Source: Tamarix chinensis (lineage: Eukaryota > Streptophyta > Magnoliopsida > Caryophyllales > Tamaricaceae). From it: 64,000 nt of DNA. Under the pieces are notes generated by a model. That model did not search any database. It was not told the DNA's origin and was given only the letters and a program-made list of their open reading frames with translations. Shown here piece after piece: positions 47,104 to 59,798 of the stretch. Numbering within the stretch: the first letter of the stretch is position 1; each line of letters starts with the position of its first letter. The DNA lies in contig CM060178.1 of NCBI GenBank assembly GCA_030549775.1, forward strand, positions 66,144,896 through 66,208,895, read 5' to 3'. A program made the translations under genes and the position numbers.

Positions 47104-48639
47104 AGTAAGGTAACCATGCGCTAAGGCCAAACATGCAAAGCATATAGAATAACATGATCATATAAGCAGCATACGATAATACAGATAATGAAGGTCGGCT
47201 ATGGTCCAGATAGACTCATTCTTTAGATCTCTGGTAAATATAATAATTTCACATCATAATCTTTATCAATCCATGTGAGTGTGGGAACCCAACGATTATA
47301 GCCAGTGAACTGGAATACATACAGGGTAGAACGCTCCTGACCACTATTGTAGCCTGTGGACCAGTCTCTAAGGCAGAATGCTCCTAGCCACTATTATTTA
47401 TTGGTGGACCAGTCTGGCCCCGACTCACATGGTGTTTTACTGTAATTACTTCGAGTCTTTTCTATGTCTTATCATCATTATGTTTGGTATATTGAGCACA
47501 GAAACCCCCACTATTATAGCCGGTGGACCGAAAATCATGCAAGGCAAAATGCTTCTAGCTACTATTATTCGCTAGCGGACCGGTCTCCAAGGCACCCCAG
47601 CTCTTGGCCACTATTATTCGCTAGTGGACCGATCTAGGCCCGGCTCAACAATCTTTTTCTTTAAATGGTTAGTATCTTATTCGTGTCTTATTCAATAAGT
47701 ATTTCACCCTTGACATGCATGTCACCAACCTTCTACTTCTATCCTCTCAAGGGGGCGCGTCCCATATCTTGAGACTCCTGCTCCCCTTATCACGCCCCGA
47801 CATCCATTCCCCCTTGCATTCACCCATAATGAAAACCCAACTCCTAAGGGTGTGGGTTAAGGCCCATCACCTTATGACATTCATCTCCACTTACTATCAC
47901 TCTCTAGGGTTTCCCTTGAAACCCTAATTGGACCTATGTGGCCCAACTTCCTCTTACTTACACTACCATTATTTCATTTATCATCCAACACCTTATCTCA
48001 TTTAGATTCAGTCCCAAATCATATCACCTTACTCATCAATTTCACAGGTGACCGAAAAACCCTAGTTGGTCACTCCAAACCCTAGCACCTTTCTTCCCCC
48101 ATAAGTAACCACTCTATTTTTTTCACCTAACATTTCTTCCTTCCCATGGCACCTATACTTATCCCTCCTATAATATATTTCCACTCTTATCCCATACTCC
48201 ACTCTCCCTTAATTATTTTTACTTCCGCATTTTTCCCAGATTAAGGTTTCCTCCCAAAAGCCTAATTAGGTCCCTTATACACCTTAACGCCAAGCTACGT
48301 ACTATTTTTCATCCGAAGTCTCCAATCACTCCACAACTCTCCCCTTACCTCACTTACACCCTAAAATAACTTTTTTCACGTAAAGATCATCCCCATGCAA
48401 ACTCCATCCACCCTATGCAACCTTCGAAGTTCCCATGCAAACCCTAGAATTCTCATGCATAGTTCCCATCTCTCATTCATTTTGATCCCCTCCTCCTCTT
48501 TATTAGTTTGGTCAACTTCATGTCCCCTTTAGTGAACTTACTTCCCATTTTCTTCCTTTTTGTCCTTTCATCCCCATATCATATTATCAATCATCCTAGC
48601 ATGCATGTCCTAGAGGGTCATATCAATATTACAAATAAT

Positions 48640-48817
48640 AATAATACTATTAGTTTTAGTGATAATATTAATATCGACTCAGACCCTAGTAATAATAATA
48701 ATAATAGTGATATTAGTAATATAAAAGTAATGACCATAATGATACTTATATTGATAATGCTAGTAGTGATAATGGGTTATTGATTATGAAATGTTAACAA
48801 TAATGACAAGGTAATAA

Positions 48818-48852
<35 letters not shown>

Positions 48853-48980
48853 ATAATAATAATAATAATAATAATAATAGTAATAGTAATAATATTAATA
48901 ACGGTTCCAATCTAAAGAATAATGCTAATAAAGGTCCTAAAAATCATAATAGTAGTAGCCATGGTGATAATATGTTCAAG

Positions 48981-49073
<93 letters not shown>

Positions 49074-49229
49074 AATAATAATAATAATAATAATAATAAT
49101 TTTAAGCATAATAATAATAATAGTCGAAAAGGGTAATAGTAATATAAGGGTCTCAATATTTACACTAATAATACAAGTGATAATGGTCAAAGTTAGTATT
49201 AATAGTATTAGTAAGAAAATAATGATAAT

Positions 49230-49261
<32 letters not shown>

Positions 49262-49371
49262 GGATAATCATAATAATACTAAAGTTGTAGCCCTTTAATA
49301 ATAATAACATTAGTTAGAAATATTTTTGAAGTTAGGTTAAATAATAAGAGTGGTAACATAATAACAATAAC

Positions 49372-49418
<47 letters not shown>

Positions 49419-49470
49419 GATGAATAATAATAATAATAAGAGTAATAATATTAATATTACTAAAAATTAC
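48640..49470. repeat. Microsatellite cluster (AGT)n, (AAT)n, (ATG)n
   Basis: Runs of AGT (48820-48851), AAT (48852-48880, 48981-49017, 49076-49100, 49370-49418) and ATG (49018-49072). It is the reversed counterpart of the ATT-rich segment at 1531-2380. Open frames of poly-Ile, poly-Met or poly-Ser here are not genes. Confidence 0.9.
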
Positions 49471-50089
49471 TAACACTTATATAAAAAGGTTTAGGGGTTG
49501 GGAAAATTAAAATACCATCTAGGGTTGGTGGCGGAACCGATGGCAACGATTGGCAGCGGTCGCGGCGGTGGAGGAGGAAGAGAGGTGGAGAGATGGGGCT
49601 ATAGGATAGAGGAGAGGGAATAAGGAGGTGTTTGAGGTGGTGGAGGGTGCCTCAGGTGGAGAGGGGTGAAATGAAGGTGGTGGTGCAGCCAAAGGTGGCG
49701 ACGCACAAAGGCGGGTGTGGTGGCTAGAGGTGGTGGAAGGTGGAGGAGGGAGAAGGAGAGGGAGAAAGGGGGATGGAGTTATGGGGAGGTAGAGGATAGT
49801 CCCTTGGTTGTTTTGGAGGGTGGAAGAGACGTTGGTTGCAGCGAATGGTGGTGTGAAGGGCGGCGAGGGGTTGATGAGGGCTGATCGGGAGGGTGGCTTT
49901 GCACGGCCAAGGTGGCTCGTGCAAGGCAAATCAAGGAAGGAGGGAGGCTTAGTTTTGCAGAATGTGATGCAGGGAAGGCTTAGGTGGGCAGCGTGAGCGG
50001 CGGTGGAATTGGGATCTGATCGGGCAGTGGTGCAAGGTCGGGGTTTCTAGGTTGCAAAAATATAAACTCAACCCAGGCTACCAATGAGG

Positions 50090-50097
50090 TATTTATA
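50090..50097 (-). promoter_or_regulatory. TATA box of the 46582-50943 LTR
   Basis: TATAAATA on the minus strand, about 850 bp from the LTR start. Confidence 0.55.
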
Positions 50098-50943
50098 GGC
50101 CAAATGGAGGGGGGAAACGATGAAGGAGGAAGAGGAAAAGCAGGGCAGGTGATGTAGGACCACCGGCCAGTGGTGTAGTCCTACCATGGCAGGGTAGGTT
50201 GAGTAGGGGAGAGAAGGGAAAGGAAGGGGCACACGTGAAGGGGAGCTGTGGGGTTGGTTGGGGTCGAAAAAAGGAAAGGAAAACAAAGGGGGGAGAGAGC
50301 GAAGGAAGGTCAGACAGCGTGCGGTGGAAGCTAGCAGAAGAAGGGTTGTAGGGTTGGGGGTTGTAGGTCGGGAACAAGGGTGAGGAAGGTGATAGGCTGG
50401 ACCGGGTGGTCCAGAAGAAAAGAGAAAGAAAGAAAAAGGGGCGGTCCAGCTAGGCAATGGGCGTAGGGAAAAAAACGATGCTGGCTTGGGCCATGCGGGA
50501 CAAGGAAGGGGGAGAAGGGAATTGGGCCGGTGAGCTGGCCTATTTCAGGGAAGGAGGGAAAAAAGAAAGGAGAAATGAGAGAAAGAAAAGGGAAAAGAAA
50601 GAAGAAAAAGGCAAAAAAAGGAAAAAAGGGAAGGAAGCAAAAATAGGTGGGGTAGGGTATTTTGGGTATTTGGTAATTTGGATTATTATTTAAAATAATA
50701 ATATTTAGAAAATAATAATTAAATTCCTTCTTAGATTAATTTGGGCTATTTTGAATAAATTTTCCTTAACTTCCATTTTAATTAGCAAAACACCTTAAGT
50801 TTTCCTAATTAAATTATTTATAATTTTCTTCGTTATTTACCTTAATTATCTCCCTTTTATTTAATAAAATAATTTATATAATTAATTTTCTATTAAATCC
50901 TTATTTGGCCATAATTTCCAAATTAGGATTTTGGGGTATTTCA

Positions 50944-52300
50944 CCTATATAAAAGGTTACAATAGGTTATGGGTCTATAACCTCCTAGATGTTTTGCATT
51001 TAGTACTTCTGGTATGAGGTTTGAAGTTGTAACATTTGTTTCCATTGGCAAATTACCAAAAAGGAGTTACTTGATAACATCATTCAAGTACACACCAACA
51101 ATATGCCATGTACATTTGAAAAAAAATGGGTATTTGGTCATGGTGCCTTATCATTAAACATGGAAAATAATGCATTTTGCACTTCCTCGTTAATAATAGG
51201 AGCTATGAGGGATTTGACATGTATGCGTGATAGTATAGGTTCATTAGATATAATATATATGTGGATATTTCAAGTGTTTGAACTATTGATCCCAATAAAT
51301 TAGTGAAATGTTAGATAAGAATTTATAATATGCCATTGTCTTCTTCTATAAGTACTTCTTAATTTTTCAGTATATGGATCTTGTTGATAGTTCTTCACCC
51401 CTTTACCATGGTATTAAAAAACATTATGGCATGATCCCTAAGCTTTAACCAATTAAGCCTTGCCTTCTAATTATAAAAACTCACACCGCACTTGCCAAGT
51501 GCTAAAGTGTACTGCTTAGCTATTGTTCATAAGTTATTAATCATTGATCTAATGATGCATTTTCTAGTTATTGATGTATCAAACTAAATTATTTCCTAGT
51601 AGAACTAAATTGAGAGGAAATTGCTTCAAAATTAGTTTGGTTAAATTGTTTCAATAGTACCTTTAGAAATTTTAGCTTGAGAATATTTCTTGATAATAAG
51701 CTTCCAACACAATATGCAATCCAAACATGTTGCACAATATATAAGATGCTAGCATCATGCACCCACATGTTAAAAAAAATATAAAAGGTTTAGGGCATTT
51801 TTATCCTTTACTTTAACATGAATCACCATGGTAGAGTGGTCTAAGATCATAAGAGGTTGAAATTCAGCCTAAGAATTACCAAAGTTAACAAGACAGGCCA
51901 AATTTCATAACACTTGATCTAATTTACTTATTACTTCATGTCTGAAAGATGTAGATATTGTGCACACTCATGGAAATCTATGACATTTGTGGCATCCACA
52001 TCCTCACCTTGCAACTTCTCATTATCCATATTTTATCAAGTGTCTTTTGAGTTATTTGTCCCATATTTGACTCCAAACATTTGGTGGCATTTTATATGTT
52101 ATATTAGGGTCATCCTTGCATATAAATAGCCTTAATGAGTGTCATTCCTTGGTATGTGTTTTCTCTTTTGGGTTAGCACACCTACTAAAAACCTAGAAGA
52201 TTCCATGTCCATGCATGGTTATGATATGATAAAAAAAGCTTACTAGAGGTGATTGTAATACTTCAAGCCCTAGGAAGAAAGCCAAGGTTAAGGGTGGCTA
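50944..52300 (-). pseudogene. L1-like LINE endonuclease and RT N-terminal part (LINE 1)
   Basis: Read on the minus strand from about 52250 down. A start-like WNLLGF then a PKRENTYQ segment (about 52130-52210) resembles the opening of the endonuclease. VIDFHECAQYLHLSDM (51938-51990) is the family's DFxxCLxxxxLxDL block. ILDHSTMVIHVK (51800-51850) is the conserved SDHxPxxxxL with the catalytic Asp-His kept. NEEVQNALFSMFNDKAP (51139-51195) and LIPEVLNAKHLGGYRPITYC (50960-51020) are RT block 0/1, and the reading then passes into 46581. Endonuclease and RT lie in the usual L1/RIL order. Multiple stops make it dead. ORF1 is not recognised. Confidence 0.85.
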
Positions 52301-53390
52301 TTATTGGAAGGATTAATTGTGGATCAATAAACATAGCATAATGAGATGTCAGAGTAATTTATGATATGATGCGAAATGATATTGGCTTAAGTTTTGTAAT
52401 AATTTTAATATTTTATAACCTAGAGAGTATTTCACTTGGTAAATGTAAATTATCACAAACATTTTTTCCACTTATTTAGATTATTTATCACATTATGCTA
52501 TAATGTTATCTTCTTTTTTAGTGACATTGTTGTGCTTATCTTTGAAGGCAACAAATATATGACCTCTTTTATTTTATATTATTATATATATGGTGGTATT
52601 AACTATTTAGTATTAGTGGGTAAGATTTATAAAGAAAATATTGTTGTAACAATTTAGTCACATCATGCATATCAATGTTGAGATAATTTGTACCATATTC
52701 TATTTTACTTATAAGTAAAATTTAAAATAATTTTTGTTTGATACTAATTTCATTTTTTATAATAATTATAGAAATACATAGTAATTATCTTTATTTTGAA
52801 CACATTTTATTGTGAATATGTGTACTTATTTTCTTTTTATTATCATAAATTTTTAGTTTCTTCTTCTATCATATTTTACTGTCCAAGAATACATATTAGT
52901 TATATAGCCATTACTTTATTGAAATAATTTTTCTTTGTTTATAGCTTGGGTATTGATGATGTTTACAAATTTGAATATTATAGAGCCTTTTATTGATATG
53001 TTTGACATTTTCATTTACATCTTTATAGATATATTTACATTATTATCATGATATTTTTATCAATTTTATAATTTCCATGTATCCTATGAAATAATGAATA
53101 TGGCATTCCATGCATCGCATAAGTGACATATTATCTAATATTAATAGATAAAATATTTAAATGGAACAAATTTCTAATGTTTATAGTTTTATTGGAAACT
53201 ATAAAATGTTTCTTCCATGATTAATAGCTAGTATCACACCATATAATGCACGGGTGAAACCAAACCTTTTTTTATAGGGAATGTAAATGAGAAAATAAAA
53301 AATGTCATAACAAATCAATAACATTATTTATATTTTTTTTAATGAAAATTAACAAATTAAATATGTGTAAAGGTACAATATTATGGATAG
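52301..53390. other. AT-rich non-coding DNA between LINE 1 and a solo LTR
   Basis: No gene or known element is recognised. The motif TAATGCACGGGTGAAACC near 53246 resembles a CCCGTGCAT-type motif that recurs in plant repeats, but I cannot assign it. It may hold the 5' part of LINE 1 or the 3' tail of LINE 2. Confidence 0.4.
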
Positions 53391-54014
53391 TGTAATACCC
53401 CATCTTTTTGGAAAAAAAAATTCAATGAGAAATTATGGCATTTATTGATGTTTGATTTTGTTCTGGAATAATAATTGAGTTTTGAGAAAAGTTGGGTTTG
53501 AATAATTTTTGGAAATTTTATAACATCAGTCCCAAGCAGACCAATCAACCGGTCCCATGAACCAATTGACTAGTTTGTTATTCCAACAAGATATTTTTCT
53601 CAACCTAACCAATCAACTAGTTTGTCAAGCTAAGTGCATTTTCAAAACTCAATTTTTTGGAAAAATCCTTATACCAAAATGGAATATGATGACCCATTCC
53701 AAGTTGTTCTTAGAGATTCTTATCCTTCTTACACATCTCTCCTCTACACACTTCTAGAATCATTCTTTCGATTCCAAACCTGCTCTAATTTAGCTGGGAG
53801 ATTCCTTCCACACTGATTTTCTATTTTTCCCTCTTGTATTTGGCATTTCTAGGCCAAATTGACCTACACCTCTCCAAAAACTACCATGTTAACTAAAAAA
53901 AAAAGGTCATCCTATCTTGGACAAAATATATCCATCCAACTCACATTTGAATGGTAGGAATTAAAGGTTTTTATCTATGCCTAACCACACTTATGATTGT
54001 ATCAATTTGTTAGC

Positions 54015-54022
54015 TATAAATA
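54015..54022 (+). promoter_or_regulatory. TATA box of the 53391 LTR
   Basis: GCTATAAATATCCC. About 35 bp downstream is CTTTCTTTCAGTCACCGAAA. The same arrangement is at 56276 and, weaker, at 60613, marking the likely transcription start region of this subfamily. Confidence 0.65.
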
Positions 54023-54758
54023 TCCCTAATCACCCCTTCTATTCACCTTTCTTTCAGTCACCGAAATAGTTCAACTCCCTTTGATGTAGTTAAAGAGGAA
54101 AATAGAGTAGAGGAAAAGTAATGGTAATGTATAATATGGCCTATAGAAGAACTTGTGTGCCCGGAAAAATGTAACCTTACTATTAGCTTAATCATTCTAC
54201 TTGTAGGATACATATCGGCATCCATGATGTAGTACTAGGGTTTGAAGCATGATTAGTCATATGTGGTATGAACCTTTCAAGCATCATGATAGAATATGTA
54301 TCCTATTTGTATGAAGTGTGCATGAAACTGGTAATATGACTTATATGTATGAGAATAGTTTGTGTGATAGCTCCATTAAGGAGTTAACTTGGCTTACTCA
54401 ACATGAAGTGTACTGATGTACCTATTTACTCAGTCACTTGCACATTCCCACAAGTAGAGGGTTATGTACAAATTTTTTAGGAAGGCTAGTAGTTGGCCAA
54501 TCTTTCGTAGGTCATGTGGTTTGAGAGCATGGACATATGGAGACTCTGAGATGTCCTTGATGAACTAGAGTTTAGAGTTTCACTATATCTTATTTTTCTA
54601 TAATTTCAACCCTGTACTCTAGTTTAATTTGTTTCCCTCACATACTTGAATATTGTAGACTACTGAGGTTTTGTACTTGAAAGAATTCATTTTTATATCA
54701 TCTAACTAGTTTTATCACACTCTGCTATGGGTTTTTTTAGTTTTGGTTTCTCAGCCTT

Positions 54759-54805
54759 GTGTCTAATATGGAAAGGGAATTTGACGCCTATCTTATATTA
54801 GGTAC
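54759..54805 (+). promoter_or_regulatory. Conserved LTR terminal hairpin, copy 9
   Basis: Arms GTGTCTAATATGG and CTTATATTAGGTAC. At least 12 pairs form, with wobble at three. 99 bp from the LTR end. Confidence 0.7.
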
Positions 54806-54904
54806 AGTGGTAACACTCCATTTTTTCTAAATGTTTATTAGATTTCCACTTCCATAAGGTTTTTAAAATGTAATTTTTTATTAGTGAATAATGGAAGTAT
54901 TACA

Positions 54905-55033
54905 GATAGATTGAATAAGTAAACATTGGTGTGATAAATAGTATTTCATGTAACTAATATATTTTGTTGATGAATTTCATTTCAATATGAATCTTGCTAA
55001 ATAACATTTCCAAATGAAAATTTAATAATTCAG

Positions 55034-55106
<73 letters not shown>

Positions 55107-55545
55107 AATTGGATAAACTATTAAGAATCATTAGAAAACATTATGTGAAATGTGTAAATTCCTAATTGTTTGTCAAGTTTTTATCTTTAATTAGATAGAT
55201 TTATATTTTGAGTTTTCCTTATGTGTCATGAAATACATATTATCTGTGGTTATTTATCAACTTCATATGACTTAATCAGCTTCCACCATTTCATATGGTA
55301 TGCATGCGGTCATGGTTTTCAAGCTAATAGTAATGGCACTCTCGTTATTAAATTATTATCACTCATTTAATCTAATTAGCAATTTCCATTCTATTTGTAC
55401 TAATACCCCTTCAAATCATTCAATTAAAACTTTATTGGTGATAACACATAATAATAGTAATAATCTATAAATATATAATGGTCAAATTATGAAACTTATG
55501 CTTTGGCAAAGAAAGAGGGTTTTAGACCACTCTTCGCTATCCCAC
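54905..55545. other. Interval with (GT)n(GA)n microsatellite; possible LINE 2 tail
   Basis: (GT)n at 55039-55089 joins (GA)n at 55089-55106. The minus strand of the right end (about 55500-55545) continues the decayed LINE reading from 59029 once the solo LTR is removed. The rest is AT-rich without recognisable coding. Confidence 0.5.
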
Positions 55546-56275
55546 TATAATACCCCACCTCTTTGGAAAGTGTTGATTAATAAATTATGTCAATTTTAGA
55601 TGTTTGACTTTAATTTAGAATTATGATTTGGTTTGAGGCAAATTTGGATTTTAAATAACGTTAGAAAATTAAATTTATTCAAGCTAACGAATTGAGTGGT
55701 TTCTCATTTTAAAAAAGTGGTTTTTACTCGACTAAATCGATCGACTGATTGTTAGAACAGTCGATTGGTAAACCAAACCAATCGACTAGTTTGTTGAGCT
55801 GGGCATATTTTAAAACTCAATTTTTTAGGAGAATTTCTTATAATGAAATGGATCTTTGTAAACTCATGTTGAATTCTTCCTAAGAGATTCTTGGCCTTTT
55901 ACATGGTGTATTTAGCCTAAAAATACAACTTCATATCAATCTAGAGGATCAATTGGGATAATTTAGGGGAATAAAACCTCAGCCTTGTCTTCTTCCTCTT
56001 CTCTCCTCTACACATTTTTAAGATCATTGCTTCAATCTTAAGCACAATTTTGATCAACTAGAAGATTCCTTTCATGCTAGCCTTCTATTACTCCTCTTAT
56101 GAATTTCAATTCTGGACCAATAGACCTACATTTCTCCAAAAATACTATTTAAACTCTAAAGAATAGGTCAGCATATCTTGGACAAAATCCATCCATTTAA
56201 CTCGAATTCAAATGATAAGAATTAGGGTTTTTGAATTGTTCTTGACCACACTATGATTTGTATTGATTAGTTGGC

Positions 56276-56283
56276 TATAAATA
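56276..56283 (+). promoter_or_regulatory. TATA box of the 55546 LTR
   Basis: GGCTATAAATAGCCCC, 730 bp into the LTR. A transcript from here would carry about 2.7 kb of R-U5. Confidence 0.65.
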
Positions 56284-57314
56284 GCCCCAATAACCTTTTT
56301 TGCTCACCTTTCTTTCAGCCACCGAAAATACCTAACTCTTTATACTCACATTCTCCCTTTTTACTTTGAACCTACTAGTTGAAATGCCTTTCACTCTTCT
56401 AATCATTTCTCTAGCTTTCTCTTATTTTAGTTATTAAGCAAGAAAGAGTTAGATTTGGAAAAAAGATTTAGTGGTTTAGTTGAGTACCCTCTGTTTTGCC
56501 TTTGGAGTGTGGTATGTTTGTTCTTTCATTTCTATTTCAAGTTTGAATTTATTAAGGTTATGCAAAAATTTATGAGTTGAAGATTGTTGTTTTTAAGGTT
56601 TTAAAAGATGAGAATTTCACAGGCAAAGATTACTAGTTTAAGGAAGTTTTACCTTCATCAAGTAAGTGATTTTTGCTTCTAAAATGGGTTATGGGTATTC
56701 TTCCATGATGTGGAACTCTTTAAGTTGATATTATATATTGGTGTGAATGTATATAGCTTGTAGAATTGATATGGATGGTTAGATTGTTCATTTTGAGTAA
56801 AAATCATGAACCTTGAGAAAAATGGGTTGTGATGATTAAATGTTGAGATGTGGAAGTTAAATAGGCTAAAAATGTGTTGTATAATGTTAATGCATAAAGA
56901 TTTATAAGCATGATCTTCATAAAAATGACTATTTGATGTTGTTATAGGGTAAACTAATCGACTAGTTAGGTTAAACTGATCAACTGGTTCTTAGAACAGT
57001 CGACTGATTAACCTAATCCATCGATTGGTAAGCCTACAAAGACCTTAGTCTTGCTCTCTACTTAAACCAATCAACTAGTTGGGCAGAATTGAGCAAATAG
57101 TCTATGAATAGTTGACTAGTTTACTCAAACCGATTGATCGATTTGAGGAAAGGCAGGGTGTGGTCAAGTCAAACTAATCGACTGGTCAGTCCATACCAAT
57201 CGACTAGTTAGTATAACCGATTGACTGGTTAGGATAGGCAAATTGACTGGTTCGACTTGTTTGTGTGATTTGGCTCCTTTCGGTTTAGTTATGTATGAGA
57301 TTATCCTATGATTA

Positions 57315-57426
57315 TTAAAGAGATAAAATACATATTTTAGCATGGATTAATGACCTAATGAATGGATTAATTAAAGAGATAAAATACATATTTTAGCATG
57401 GATTAATGACCTAATGAATGGATTAA
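57315..57426 (+). repeat. Perfect 56-bp tandem duplication
   Basis: The unit starting TTAAAGAGATAAAATACATA occurs at 57315-57370 and 57371-57426 without differences, so it is a recent local duplication. Confidence 0.95.
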
Positions 57427-58890
57427 TTAAATTATGATTTATGATATACTCAATGAGTATTATAAAGGCTAAATGGGTATACCACTTATGGAATGTGATG
57501 TCCTTTGAGAGAGGGAAATGAAGCATGGAATGTGTTTGAATAAAATGTTAAAATGAGCATGAATAACATTGGATAAGGATAAATGGAAACTTCACACATG
57601 GTGGGGGAATGGGAAGGATTTATATGGAATAAATATGTGAATGCCTTGCTTGCTCTTTGTATGAACCTTGTGTGATCACTTATCCTCACGAATAATGTAC
57701 TAATCAAGTAAAGTGAACAATAGTCAAGTTGTATATGGGTCTAGGTTACCCAATCCTTAATTAGCTACAGGGGGTTAGTTTGCCTTCGGGCTTTGCCTTT
57801 GAGTGGGATCCTAGAGATTCCAGTGCCTTACCTACTTTAGACACTAACAATGTATTAGGGCATATCAATACTAAAGGTTTTAGTTACCTAACTAGTTGGC
57901 TATAGCCTAGACTTATTTCCATTCTAGTGATTGGCTTTGGCCTGGACTTATGTCCACTTTGGTGATTAGCTTCGGCTTGGACTTTTTGTCCCTTGGTTTA
58001 GATAGGCTTCCATGGTATATAAGACCATAGGGTGGTGCATGGTTCATCAATCAATGATAAAATCTAGATGATGAGTAATTAGATAATAAAATTTTGGTTG
58101 ATGAATAAATGAATAATAAATAATTGGATAATGATGGAAATAATGGATTGGATGATAAAAATGGTAGAGGTTGGAATAAACACTTGGATAATGGCTTAAA
58201 TGACCATCTGGTTAATAATTAGAATGTTTACCTGGATGTTGACCTTTATCAATATATGGATAAGGAAATGGTATAATCAAATTGATTAAGCAAGTTAAAA
58301 AAGAAAACCTAGTGGTTGTCTGAATTAAATTTCCTAGTACATGTAATTACCTATGTGATTATAATATGAAAATAAACATGATATATTCTATTTTCCTGAG
58401 TTATACATGATAGTATATATTGATGCATTACTACCCTGTGTACACATCATTAGTATCATGTGTATTAAATGTGATATCCATGTTATGATAGAAATTGCAT
58501 GCTTATGTTTCCATTGAGGAGTCAAATTGCCTTAATCATTACATTGCATACTGATGTGCCCATTTGCTCGATCACCTACTTATTCCCACAAGCAGAGGGC
58601 CATGTGCAAGTTTTAGGGATTTCCAGTAGTGGGCCCAATTCAGCTTGGATTTGAGACTTGAGACCATAGACATCTGGAGAAATTTGTGGGGTCCATAATG
58701 GACCATGGTTTTTGGGTCATGCCCTAGTTTTGTTTTCTAACTAATGTAGCCCCATAGTCTTGACTTGTCTTTTCCTTGTATTTGACTTGGCCAGGGACCA
58801 TTGAGGTCCTTGATGTAAACAATCTTTTAAATGTTTATGTAATTTAAGTTTGTACACTCTCTTTTAAATTAGTTAGTTGGTTTTAGCCTT

Positions 58891-58937
58891 GTATATGATC
58901 TGGGGTAGGCGGCGGACGTTTATCCGGTGTTAAGTAC
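58891..58937 (+). promoter_or_regulatory. Conserved LTR terminal hairpin, copy 10 (weak stem)
   Basis: Same length and place (91 bp from the LTR end) and the same flanks AGCCTT and GGCGATAGCA, but the stem GTATATGATCTGG/CCGGTGTTAAGTAC has at least two mismatches. Confidence 0.45.
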
Positions 58938-59028
58938 GGCGATAGCATCTCATTTTTCCTAAGTGTATTTTCTACTTCCACATTGTTTTAAATGAAATTT
59001 TCTGGTAGTGAAAAATAGGGGTGTTACG

Positions 59029-59798
59029 TCCACTTTTGAGACCTTAGGCTTTATTAAGTCACAGGTCATGCTAATGTTATATCAGTCATTTGCACATACC
59101 CTACCATCAGAAATAGAATGGAGCATAGGCCTCAACTTTATCAACCTTCTCAAACACCATGAAGTTATCTATCGAATAGGATCATATTATAAATTGTACC
59201 TCTATATATTATAAGAATGAATCTATCTCATCCACATGATATCATTTTTCTTCTTAATGTTCTATAGATGCCTCCCAAAAGCTACAACATTCCACCACTC
59301 AATGTCATATAGACTCGACCCTCATTCTTTCTTTAGCCTGCACACCACATCCCAAGATAGTGGACTATTTCTTGTAACAATGTAGGATCCTAGCCACAAA
59401 AAATACCAACACCTAGCATTGATTACTTATAGGATCTTCTTTAGCTACATGTATATTAAACTCCAGTCCACTTGGATTCTAAATAACATAGACTTAATTA
59501 ACTACAACCTCCCTGCTTGACTCAAGAATTTATTCTGCCAGTGGGTGAGTCTTAATATGATATTCTCAATTAAATCCTAAATTTAATCATTTTAATCACC
59601 CTATTAGTAAGTGGTAGCCTTACGTATCTCACAAGAAGTTAACCATCTGGTATTTGGAGAAAAGCATACAACTATATCTTGGTACCATCATCTACCTTGC
59701 CACCATAATAGATAACACTTTTAGATGTGTTAAGCTACAAGCTTGAAAGGTCTAAGAATCCCTCAAATGTTCAGATGATGGTGGTTACAAAAATACAA
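59029..59798 (-). pseudogene. L1-like LINE RT C-terminal region (LINE 2)
   Basis: Read on the minus strand. THWQNKFLSQAGRL then LIKSMLFRIQVDWSLIYM (59470-59555) is the conserved region after the RT core (family: WxxKxLSxAGRLxLIxSVLxxxxxYW). INARCWYFLWLGS and SPLSWDVVCRLKKEGG (59320-59420) are next, followed by decayed sequence to 59029. Before it come the 63833-64000 RT core (right of a solo LTR) and after it the 55545 side. It duplicates regions present in LINE 1, so these are two separate LINE copies in the same orientation. Confidence 0.85.

Larger units (their letters stand above)
46582..50943 (-). mobile_element. Solo LTR, reverse, inserted in LINE 1 (TSD CTTAT/CCTAT)
   Basis: Bounded by TGTAATACCCCC (46582) and GGGGTATTTCA (50943), 4,362 bp. 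The flanks CTTAT (46577-46581) and CCTAT (50944-50948) differ by one base, and the LINE reading continues across the removed insert. It is the reverse counterpart of the 30989-35665 LTR with the same module order: hairpin (46684-46729), inverted repeat (47087-47103), TATAATAGTGG modules (47290-47635), AAACCCTA clusters (47830-48450), microsatellites (48640-49470), a CCACC-like G-rich leader (49520-50030) and TATTTATA, i.e. reverse TATAAATA (50090-50097). Confidence 0.9.
53391..54904 (+). mobile_element. Short solo LTR, forward (perfect TSD GATAG)
   Basis: Starts TGTAATACCCCATC and ends GAAGTATTACA (1,514 bp), with GATAG at 53386-53390 and 54905-54909. It shares ends, CGACTAGT motifs (53530-53620), TATAAATA (54015-54022) with the downstream TTTCAGTCACCGAAA block, and the terminal hairpin (54759-54805) with the 3.5-kb LTR at 55546, but lacks about 2 kb of the middle. 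Either it was deleted after insertion or it is a short variant that moved as such. Confidence 0.9.
55546..59028 (+). mobile_element. Solo LTR, forward, in LINE 2 (TSD CCCAC/TCCAC)
   Basis: Start TATAATACCCCACC and end GGGGTGTTACG are the usual TG..CA with one transition each (3,483 bp). The flanks CCCAC (55541-55545) and TCCAC (59029-59033) differ by one base. Contents: CGACTGATT motifs (55730-55800 and 56950-57260), TATAAATA at 56276-56283 with CTTTCTTTCAGCCACCGAAA, a 56-bp tandem duplication (57315-57426), a CTTTGGCCTGGACTTATGTC-type repeat (57770-58010) and the terminal hairpin (58891-58937). Confidence 0.85.

Noticed and set aside
48912..49476. Poly-Ile, poly-Met and poly-Ser open frames
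   Set aside because: Direct translations of AAT and ATG microsatellites.
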